NCBI GenBank assembly: GCA_963931925.1
Contig: OZ007582.1
Location: 20,123,292 to 20,187,291, forward strand
From: Onchidella celtica
Taxonomy: Eukaryota > Mollusca > Gastropoda > Systellommatophora > Onchidiidae
DNA length: 64,000 nucleotides
Direction of reading: 5' to 3'
The notes below the pieces were generated by a model that was given only the letters and a program-made list of their open reading frames with translations, had not been told where the DNA came from and did not search any database. Below, one piece after another: positions 50,401-62,400 of this stretch. Position 1 is the first letter of the stretch, and each line of letters starts with the position of its first letter. A program made the position numbers and the translations under genes.

Positions 50401-53400
50401 ACTTCTGCCTCTGTTCCTCCCTTATTGTCAATGATACTACCAAGATAGCAGAAGGACTCTACATCTTCCAGTGGTTGATCTCCTACTCTGACTTGTGCGC
50501 TTGGGGGTGCAACAATTTTTAGGACCTTCGACTTCGCAGGATGTATCCTCAATCCAATAGATTCTGAAATTTTGTTTAGAGCTGTAGTCTTTGCTTGCAT
50601 CTGGTCGTGTGTGTGCGACAATAGTGCCAAGTCATCTGCAAAATCTAGATCGTCCAGCTGTGTCCATGGGGTCCATTGTATGCCATTTCTTCCTCCACTG
50701 GTGGTTTCTTTCATAAGCCAATCAATCACCAGGACAAACAGAAATGGGGACAGCAAACAACCCTGCCTAACACCAGTCTTGATATCAAAGCTGTCAGTAA
50801 GCTCGCCATCGTGTACGACTCTGCAACTTGTCCCCTCGTACATGCTCTTGATAAGGTTCACCATCTTCTCTGGGATTCCATAATGTCTCAATATTCTCCA
50901 CAGTGTTTCTCTATCGATGCTATCAAAGGCCTTCTCGTAGTCAAGGAAGTTCACTATCAGTTGGGAGTTCCACTCTAGCGACTGCTCTACTATGATTCTC
51001 AGCGTGGCGATCTGGTCGGTGGTTGATCGATTACTCCTGAAACCAGCTTGCTCCTCATGAAGTTTTGGGTCTGTTGCATTCTGTATTCGCTTGAGAATAA
51101 TCCGGTTGAAAACCTTTCCTGGGATGGAGAGAAGTGTGATTCCTCTGTAGTTACTACAATTGCTGAGGTCCCCTTTTTTTGGAAGCTTCACGAGGTGTCC
51201 TTCCTTCCAGTCCTTTGGAAACTTGCCTCCGATCCAAATCCTCGAGAATAGCGAGTGCAGACCCTCTGCAGCCCCAGCAGCATCTGCCTTCAGCGCCTCT
51301 GGTGGGATCTGATCTGGTCCAGCTGCCTTGCCTCGATTTAACTGCTTTATGGCATCATTAATCTCTGCTTTAGTCGGAGGGTCGCAACTGATCGGTAAAT
51401 CATTTCTTGCGGGTAGAATGTCGGGTGGGTTGCTTGGTGGAGGTCTGTTCAAGAGGCTGTTAAAATGTTCTATCCATCTTTTTGCCTGAGCTTCCTTTCC
51501 AAAACTAGCCTTCCTGTTGTAATCCTTGACAGGAACTTCAGGTTTTCCATATTTTCCAGCAAGAGTCTTTGTAGTCTGGTAGAGGATCCTCATGTGTCCT
51601 GCTGTTGCTGCCTTCTCTGCTTTCTCTGCTAACATTCCTATGAACTCCTCTTTGTCTTTTTTAATTGATTTTTTGACCTCTTTAGCTGATGCTCGGTACT
51701 CTTCCTGGTTACCAACTCTTGAGCTTCTTGTACGACTTGCATTTACCTGTTCTTTTAGGTCTCTTCTTATCCTTATCAAGTCCAGTGAATTTTGACTGAT
51801 CCATTCCTTGTGTTCCACTTTCTTTTCCCCAAGAACATCCTGGCATGTCGATGTAAATACTCCTTTTACCTTAGCCCAGTGAGTCTCCAAATCTACTGTC
51901 TCTTCGAGGTCAACAAGGGGTTTGAATCTATTCCTCAGTGTCAGCTGGAACTCTTCCTTCTTGTCTCCATCCAGAAGGCTCACTTGAAACTTTCTCCTCT
52001 TTGTTCCTGCTCTGGTACCTTGTTTCTTGAGGCGGAGTTTGAGTCTTGCCAGCAGCATGTGATGGTCAGATCCAACATCAGCTCTTCTCTGTACTATGAC
52101 ATCCTCCAGTGAGCGTCTGAATCGTCGGGTGATGCAAAAGTGGTCAATCTGGTTTTCAGTTACTCCATCCGGTGAAATCCAAGTGGCCTTATGGATCCTC
52201 TTGTGTGGGAATACTGAACCTCCAATCACATAGCTGTTAAATGCGCAGAAACTTGCAAACCGCTCTCCATTCTCATTCATTTGTCCCAAACCATTGCACC
52301 CCATAATGTCCTCATACCCTGTATTGTCCTGTCCTATCTTGGCATTGGCGTCTCCCATTATAATGTTCACATCTTTTCTTGGCAATGTGTCAACTATTTC
52401 CTGAAGCTGGTTGTAGAAATCGTCCTTGTCCTCATCGGTTGCTTCATTTGTTGGGGCGTATATCTGCACAATGTTCATGTTGATGTTCTTGTTCTTTGTA
52501 GTAAATGATGCCAATATAATTCTCCTTCCGTAGGGTTCCCATCCCCTCAGTGACCTCTGGGCGTGCTTGCTCAAGATGATCGCTACTCCTTCTGTATGCT
52601 TTTTGTCCTCCCTTCCAGAATACAAAATCTTTTCCCCAGAATTAAGTTGTTTCAGTCCGGACTGTATCCAGCGGGTCTCGCTAACTCCAAGTATGTGCAG
52701 TCTGTATCGCCTCATCTCCATTGTAACCTGGGCACTCTTTCCTGCTTCATACATGGAGCGGACATTCCACGACGCAATCCGGAGTGACTTGTTTGATGAA
52801 GGAGCAGTCAGGCCAGTGGAGTCCTTTCGGCTTTGTCCATTGTCCTTCATTGAATCTACAGGTGCAGATGCTCCCCATTCTCCCAAGATAAAAGACTGAT
52901 TTAAAGTATTTGCTTGTGTTTCTGTAACTGGTTTATTTTTACAGGGTGGGTAGTTGGCCCACCGCCAACTGGCTCTTCTCGGGAGACCAGGACCTTTGCA
53001 CCTTTAGTCGCCTCTTACGACACGCAGTATCACGTCAGATGTATTCTTTGCTGTCCCTCTTCTATTGTCATTTTCACCTCCCAGTTATTATTACATGTTG
53101 ATTATTCGTACTAATTGTCTCTGTCACCGTCATTGACACAGGTAAAGCTGCTGTCCCGTCTTCTGACCACCAAGAGCGGTAACTACACAGAAACTCTCAC
53201 AATTCCCAGCCAGAGGTGTCCAGTGGTCAAGTTTACTCACAAACCAACTGGGATCAAATGTGATCTCTCGCTCAATAACAAGTGAGCATCAGATGTCTGA
53301 CATCATGATTTCAGTAGTATATTTGACATTGAAATTTGCCTTTTGGCAAAGAAATGTTCAGTTTCCAGATACTGAGTGATAGTGACACCTATCTAAAAAG

Positions 53401-56400
53401 CAGTTGGTTTGCATGATGAATTTAAAAGTGAATGTATCATGAGATTTAAAATACACTGATATTTGAGAAGAACACACAGAAGATCTGTGATGGGTACAGC
53501 AGGGCTTGGCACAAATGTAAAAATGGCAAAAAGAAGTGAAGTAGAAAGTTGTAATTAGCAAAGTTACAGACAGCAAGAAAACACATAATACATTTTGAAA
53601 GAATTGAAAAGGGAAGAGATAATTAGCTTTTGGACTTCAAGTACTTTCTTAAGTCAAAGAAAACAGTTACAATCATTTGTTGTTTGTTTCTGTGGTGGAC
53701 TTTGTAGCAATGATTTTTTCTTTTCTTCTTGCCACAATTAAACTTTAAATTATAAAAGGAATTGGGACAAAACAAGAGTGAAGACAGACAGATTCTGCCA
53801 AAACTTGAGGGTGGCCATATCAGTATTATTATCATTACTGTCATTATTATGATTATTATTATTATTGTTACTAGTAAATGCACCCGTTCTCCGAACGGTG
53901 AGTGGCAAACAAAACAAAAGAGATTGAGAGACTGCAAAGACAGGTTAGACAAATGCTGGGTTTTTTAAACTATTCGCTTACCGGACAATCATGGTCGCAA
54001 AACTTCAAGGGGAAGGTCTTCCCCCCGTACGCGCCACTTACCAAAAAGTAAACAAACATAATTATAATATGATGACCTCCCCTAACCCGCGCTTTCCTTC
54101 TTTCTCTCTTCTTTCTTTGTCCCATACAAATACTAAACCCAACCATTTGATAAGCCCGCTCAAAAGTCCCCTCTTTAATGTGTTTTCTTGACTGGCGCGA
54201 ACGGACGGAGGACATCCCCTTCAGGGTATACACAACATTGCCTGTGTAACATTGTCAGCATCAAGCTGAGCACGTCTTGTTTACTTTCAAGCAGGCCACG
54301 CTCAAAGGAAATGGCATATTCGATACTGTGTATCGGTTTTGCTCGCGCCCAGTAAAGAGGTTGCGGAATTGCCATCCATAACAATTATATAAACATACAT
54401 TACGGCATCCATGCAGCTCAACAGGATAAAAAAAACAGTAGGCCTAGGCCTAGATATACCAAAATTGTGAGCGTCTCGCTTAAAGGCCATGAAAATAAAT
54501 GCCTAGACGTCATGCAGAAGTTTGCGCAAAATGACAGCCTTCGATACTGAGTATCGATTGCTACACCGATACGCAACACTCTAACAATCATAAAAACTAC
54601 ACCAGGAATTTAGTCCGGGTTTAAATGCTAAGGCGTTTCACAGTTTTCAAAAAAATATAAGGCGTGGTCAAACGCAAAAAATTAGCCAGCCATGCAACTC
54701 GGCAGTATTAAAAACAGTAGTATGCAAACTTTCAAGTGTCTAGCTTGAATGGCCATGAAATGCATAGGCGTCACAGACAGTTTACCCCCTGCTCTCATTA
54801 TTATAAGATGGTTATTGTTATTATTTGGTGCATTGAACCTTGTGTTTTGTATTTTCCATTACAGTGTTAAACACGAGCCTACATTCCATTTTGTTTTTCA
54901 GAAAAGCCCTCCATAACAGTTACCTGCTTCGTCTGTTTGGATCAGAGCCTCGTGTCCACAGACTTGTCAGTGTGGTGAGGTTGTGGGCACGTTCTCATGA
55001 CCTTTCAGGCAGTGGTGGTGCTGCCCATCTCTTCACTAGCTACGCCATTAGCCTGATTGTCATGTTCTACATCATGCAAAGAAAGCCGAGGCTGATTCCA
55101 TTAGTATGTGATGTCATCAACTGTGTGAAAGGTGGGCATGATAGGCAAGAGATCTATACAGTTGAAACTATACAGTTGCTTTGCATTTATTCCACATACT
55201 GACTTTCGTAAAAGGTGGAAAATTGCAGGTTTTTCCATACTGACTTTTGTGAAAGACAGAAAATTACAGGTATTCCCACACTGACTTTCTTGAAAGACAG
55301 AAAAGTACAGGTATTCCCATACTGACTTTCTTGAAAGGCAGAAAATTACAGATATGCTCATTGACTCTCTTGAAAGACAGTAAATTACAGGTATTCTCTG
55401 TCATTGACGGTCATGAAAGGACAGAAACTTATAGGTATTCCACATACTGTCTCTCCCGAAGAACAAAAAAATTACAGGTATTCCACATGCCGACTTTCAT
55501 AAAAGATAAGAAATACTAACTGCTGGAGAAAGGTGGTATCCAAAAAATGGCCAAAGCATGGGTCATTCAGTAAGTATACACTACACTGGGTTGACTCTTC
55601 AATAACAACCCCCTAGCACACTAAATTGTAGTCCCTTGAAATCAGCAATTTGGCTACTAAAGGCAACAAACTGTCAGACATATAGATAAATATGATAGTA
55701 TACAAAGCAAATGTATAAACTTGTACAGAAAACAACATTACAATACAGGACGAATAACATGTCTTTCCTTTATTTCCATTACAGATGTTTTTATCTGCAA
55801 CTCATACTTAGATTGCTGCATAATGACCTAGTGCCTCTGTTTTGTCTAATGCAACAGGTGCTAGCAAAGAAATACTGGATGACTGGGAATGTGTATCACT
55901 TCCACCTGATGCTGTTCTGCCCACGTCAGAAAATAAAGAAACTGATGGTAATTAAGTTCAACACCAAATGTTATGATTTTTTTAGGGCTACTGCAGGACA
56001 AAAGTTTTAGGGTGGTTTCAGAATAAGTGTTTTTATATCAGAGCTTAGTTGTGTTCAAGAAAAGATATGAAAATACAGATTAATGGGATAGAAGAGATAA
56101 TAAAAAATATGAAGATCAACGTAGGCGAATGAAAAAATTATATTTGAAAATCTGCCGAGAAAATCCATGGACACCCTCAATCATTAGGAAATCCAATTCA
56201 GTTAAAGAATATATATATATATATGAAAAAAAATGAATTTTTTTAGATCAGGGAGATAAAACTGAAGTAAATAGAACTTGCAGGTGAATGGAAAAGGTCA
56301 GAGAAATACAAACAAAAGAGCATTTTGTTTAAAAATGTGAATAAAAGAAACGTCAAATATCTATGAACAAGAGATATATCTCTTGTAATCAGTAGTGGAA

Positions 56401-59400
56401 AATCACATAAATGTCAAAGTGAATTAATTACAGATGATTCTCAAACACTAAGTTAATTTTGGATGTTAATTTTCCATGTCTTTGTAAATATGACCCTAGC
56501 AATGCTCTAACCCTTTCAGTGTCACAGCCCTGGGACATAGAGGCAAATTGTATGGGGTCTGTGACACTGAAAGGGTTAACCTTACACCGTCTGGACTGTG
56601 AAATGATGGAGGAGAAACTTATGCCGAAGTGAGATGTTGTTGTAATGAGCCATGACTGACTTTCTTGATATTCTTTTCCGTCATGATCATTCCTCAGAGG
56701 ATCTCCTGAAAGGATTTTTTGAGTTTTGTGGGAACTCCATCAACTGGGACACAGATGCCCTTGTCACCCGTAATGCCACAGTAATTCTCAGAGGTCAGAT
56801 CTCTCGGGACCCAGCTTTCATGGGCTGCAAGGTCAGCCATTTGATTAGATTTTTTTTAAGCTGTATGATTAAAGATACCTTGGCTGCTTTAGGTGGTCTT
56901 CTATTGTGTACAAGCATATATTTGACTAAGTTTAATTTGGTTTGATCCAGCTTTGGAGATGCATGGAAAAAAAATGCAGTTGTGTTTCAGTGCCTTTCTG
57001 GAGTAATTATGGCAAGTTCTAGGAAAACAGAATCAAGAAAATAGGACACAGTATTCAGAAGTCAGAGTCTTACAAGGATTGTTTAGTTGTAATTTGTGCA
57101 CTAACAATATAGTCAGCTATAAATCAAATTACTGAAGGCCTGAAAACATGCTTATTATCAGCTGACACCAAGGTGACCAGTTTGAGATTTGTCTAGCATT
57201 TTCAGGATCATAATGGTTACGTACATTGCTATTTTTCGACTAAGGTTTTGCATGCCTTGACAGCTGTTTAGTGGAGTGGAATACTGGAATATGGGCAATT
57301 TGTTTTCACTGTGGAATTTTAAAACAGAATAGTCCATGGAGCATTACATTCATTTGTGCGTGTGAAGTTACTGTTTGATAGTTTCATTCATTCACTGTGG
57401 GGACCATCCATGAAGCACATATGCTTGGAGGGAGGAGAGTTTGCTCCCATGGTCTGAAAAACGTAATTGGGGGGGAGAAGGATAGGGCTCTCGGGAGTGT
57501 GCTGATGCTTTTCAGTTGAGTTAATGAACAGAAAAAAAAAAAATTGAAAAGGCAAAAAGGAGATTGTTGAAGTACATAAAAAAATCAACTGTTTTTAATG
57601 AAACAATCCAGCAGTCCTTGCAAAATTCCACTCAACATTGGCCTCATCATGGACATGCACTATTGTAATGGCCATGCGCTTGTACAGGAGGTGGATGGGT
57701 TGAAGCCAATCCTCAAGTATGAAATGGGTAAAAAAAAAAGGGGGGGGGGGGTCAGGGTGGCCCCTTGTATGTTGAGGAAGATGTATCATTTGTGTACATG
57801 GGAGTGGCTCTGTAGTTGAAGTTGAGATGTGCAGAGTTGTGAGCATACATGGCATTGGATGTGAGCATACATGGCATTGGATGTGAGCATACATGGCATT
57901 GGATGTCTACTCTTGTCACGGGGATGGACTCAGCTCGGTGGACAGGTTCTCTAGCTACCTGGGCTTTGATACAGCGCGCCTTTTCAGAAGTTTCTTGCCA
58001 AATTTAGGTGTACTTACTTTATCAATGTCTCATACAGCATGTTGTCACGATTACGTGCGTGAAGATGGTCACGACCACGTGTGTGATGAGTACCTAACTT
58101 ATTTACCTTTCAAACCCAGCTAACAAGCCAAGCAAGCAGACCAGCGATCAACGGACACATGGAGTGAGATTTAAATTAAACGATATTTAATTATAAATGC
58201 ATGACAAAACTTATGTCAAAACATTCAACTCATGATAATCACATACATAATCACAAAAACAGAGATATTTCAAATTTACTCTTGGGGATCATGGCTATTC
58301 TCTATTCCCCGTTTCACATCTAGATCTAATCCCTCTGTCTATAAACTTAACTACGTATACTTAATAGTCTCTGTCAACAACTGCCCTCCTTGTTGATGCA
58401 GTTTCACGTCTCCAGAGTTCACACGATCCTTTCCAGATCTCTAACTTCGACGATAAAAGGGGAAACAGACGTCCCTGGCTTCACACAAATAAGAACACAC
58501 AGTTCACACCCGCCATCGTAGATTACTAGCTCCTTGAGGGGTTATCAGCCCGTCCTCAAAGACTCTTCTTCTGCAAACACACACAGCACATCGACGGTTC
58601 ACACCCGCCATCGCAAATCACGAGCTTCTGATGGGTTCCCATCCTATCATCAGAACTCCTCAACTTCTGGTCCCCATGGCACGACCTTCCACTTGTCGCC
58701 CGGACCGATTAAATTCTTCTTATTGGGAAATACATGTGAACAGCATGGATCCCTCACACACCTAACACTTCTGGTCCCCACTGGCACGACCTTCCACTTG
58801 TCGCCCGGACCGATAAATTCTGCGTCTTCCTTTTAGGAATGAATAACTTGGGAACCTTCATAGATTCCTCACATACATAATACCCCTGGTCCCCATGGCA
58901 CGACTTTCCACCTGTCGCCCGGACCACTTCTCGCTGCGTCTTCCTTTAGGAACGAATAATTTGGGAACCACGTGTGTCGAGCTTCTCCTCTACTTATACT
59001 CCCGAGGTTTTTGCACACGTGACTAGTTTAAAGCGAGTCGTGTGTATCTATCCACGCTCGTCAACAATGTTAAAAACCGTGTTTTCCCCTGCTAAGCTCA
59101 CCCCCCTAGACTCGTGGCGCACAAGGCCACCGACCTTCCTCGTGATAGTAATCTTTCATGCTAGTCAACAACTTAAAAAAAACTCCCCTTCTCCCCTACT
59201 AAGTTTACCCCCTCTATACTCGTGGCGTACAAGGTCATCAACCTTAATCGTGACAATGTGCATCATTAATCTCTCCCAGGCTGGGTGTCTGACTGTACTG
59301 GATCCCTTCGTACTCACTCACAATGTGGCAGGAAATGTCAACGAGAAAACCAAGGCAAAGTTTGTCACAGAGTTGAAGAGAGCAGCACAGATCACAAGCC

Positions 59401-62400
59401 ATTGGCACACATGCGACCAGGAGCTGAAGTCGAAGCCATGGGGAGTTGCAGGTTAGTGGATGGTTGTTTTTTTGGCAAGTTGGTAAGCATCAAAATGGAA
59501 TTCAGCTAATTTTTTGTTGTCTGATAGGACACAGTTAACGCTGTGAATGCATGTTATAGAATGCAAGATCAAAATATTTTTCAGTATGTGGCTGGATTCG
59601 GAACATAATTTATCCTTCTGGTGCCCTGATACAATTATTTTCTCTTAGCCAACATAACAATTCTGAATCTTGGAAAACTAATATAAAGTAGCCAAATGGA
59701 TGCAGAAATGTAAATCATGGAAATCATTTATTTTATTTACAAATTAGCAAATAGCCCAACTATAGAACTCTAGGCATTGGTGATTTGTTTCAGTATTCAG
59801 ATAGAGAATGCTGAGCAATACAGGGTTATCAAATAATACAGCAATATTACTCACCACTGCATTTTCTTTCCTTGTAGAAAGAGAAGGCTCACTAGGTGAT
59901 GGTTGGGTGTCTTATTGCTGGTATGCTCTATGTAAACAGAAATGGTCTTAAACCTTGGTATGTCATAATGGGGATGTGATGGTCTAGAGGCAAGATGCTC
60001 GCCTCTCATGCCAAAGGCACTGAGTTTGAATTCCATCTGTGCAAGCATGTTGGAATTTTGGGATTTTTCTCATATTTTCCTCCTGTCCCTAATCCTATGG
60101 TGGGTAGGATAGAGTGTCTAGTCTTCTTGGATAAGGAGGAAAGAAAAACTTGGAGGGCCCATGTGTCTTGGCAGTTGGAAATGAAGAAGTGCAGGCCAAA
60201 CAGACCACTGCCTGGGAAGAATTAAATGAAATTTTTCTTCCTCCCTGAAAAAACCTGCCGACTGGCGCTGTACTGTGGTGTTAATGTGTCTGCTCCAGTT
60301 GTAACGAGGCTACAATGACACTAAGGCAAATTTCCCAAATGGAATTGAAAAAGTATACAATACAAATTCAATATACTGTATTTTGCTGGGCATCAAGTAA
60401 GGAACTGGATATTCTGACCTATGTGATTATAGATTCTGAGTGCATGAATTTGTTGTGATCTGTGAAAATATCATTTTCCTGAATGGTAAGTTGCTTAATC
60501 AGCAGTCGTATCAGTGATGTATAGCACTGTTTGAGCTATTCCATTGTGTTTATCAAAACTATATAAATTTCAGGACTTGCCAGTGATTGGCACCAGTTAC
60601 TAACTAAACAGCAAACAGTTTTAGCTTCAAAATTTTTACACAGGTTATAATTGATCATAAAACAACTATTAATCATTACCAATACTGAGGCATGTACTTT
60701 TAAAAAAATGTATTTTTTTTATTCATTTCATCTTCTACTGGTAAGATGTTTATATTATGACTGTAGGAACTGCACTATACTACAAAAAAGTGTCCTTTTG
60801 AATGCACTGATATGATGCCAGTTAGTAATAGATATTGATTGATTCTCTTTTCAGCCCTGCTGGTCCCATCTGAGCCACCAAAGCCAAAAAAGTCCAGTGA
60901 GAGCCCTGGTGAAGGGGGTAAGAAACGGAGGGGCAAGAGTAAAGGTCAAGACGAGGCTGAAGGTCAGACTGCTGCGAAATCTCAGCCGGCCCGAGTGGAC
61001 GGAGAGCAGGACAATGGGGAGTTTGTTATTGCCCTGTCACCACTGTCTTCCACATTGTGCTGTGAGAAGTTGACAGCTCAAGCACAGGAGAATCAAACCG
61101 ATCCAGAGAGACTGTGGTGTAGTGTAGCACAGGACATGGTCTTAGATGTCTTTCAGTCAGTGTTCATGGTACATGTGGAAAAAGTGGATGAGGAGGAAGT
61201 AGATGATAAAAGCATAGTGGAGACGAACAGAAGTGGAAGAAAGGCAATTGAAGAATCATCCGAAAATATATTTCAAAGAGATGGTTCAAAAAAGCATGGA
61301 GATCAGAAATTGATGATAGATGCCAAAGGAGACAGCAAGGAAAACAGCTGTAATGCAGTACTTGTAACTCCGGGTCAGTCAGAAGTTGCTTCAGGTAAGC
61401 GAACGAGCCATGCGGCTCAGCTGGATAGCTCAAGCAGTGAGTCATTGGAAACATCAGCAATGGAGATCAACGAAGTTATTTCTGTGAAAGACAAAAATCC
61501 CAAGAAAAAACTGCGTGGAGGAATTGATCAGAGTGATGCAGTGATTGATCGTATCTCATGTAGTGATAAAATTACTGGGGCTGATGGCTGTGACATTGCT
61601 AGTGAGAATGATAGTGAAGTTGGGGAAGGTGTTGGTAATATTGATTCATGCCAAAGAAAAGTTGATGATGATGGGAAAGAAGAGGATGATACTGAAGAGA
61701 ATGATGGTTCCAGTGGCGAGAACAGTAATGAAATGGTCGTTTCAAGCAGTGATGGCATTGGCAAAGGATTGAACAGTAGTACAGACCGTCTAGATAAAGA
61801 AATTCAAACCAGTGAACATTCATTATCAGCCAGTCAGACTTCACCTTCATCAAGCAGTGCTATATACGCAACACCTGGAGAGAATGAGTCTCCAGGGAAT
61901 ACAGAAACAGCTGCCGGCCCTTCTCCAATGTGTGGAGACATGCCTGTCGTCAGAGTTTTCAAGAAATCCAGTTACTGTTGTAGTTGTCAACACCAGTTAT
62001 GGTTGGGCCGGAAAATCCTGAGATCTCGAGTCCCCAGTCCATGGAAACTGACTGGATTAGAATATGAGAAAGAAATTAGTAAGTTGATCCTGAAAGAGGC
62101 AGAGAAAATTAAGGAGAAGGCAAAGGCTGAGAGCCAGGGCAAAGGTAAAGACAGTGCCTCGAAGGTGGAGAACAATGCGGTAGGTCAAGGCCAAACAGAT
62201 GACACTGTTCTGGAAGGAAACGCAGTATTGTCTGAAGAGAAGAGCGAAAGTGGGAAAGTTGACAGTCAAGCACAGAAGAATGATGATGATAGTCGGGAAA
62301 CAGACATAAAATGTCCACAAACTGGGAAAGAGAGTTTAAAAAAGGGAGATAAAGGAGAGGAGATCAGGAGAGATAACTTCAATATTGAATTCACCTGTGA

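Noticed and set aside
49869..52886. Host gene for craniofacial development protein 2
   Set aside because: This database name is often attached to RTE-type endonuclease-reverse transcriptases. The motifs, the tail and the 17-bp target duplication show a retrotransposon.
57839..57904. Three 22-bp direct repeats as a CRISPR-like array
   Set aside because: There are no spacers between units, the genome is eukaryotic, and there are no cas genes.
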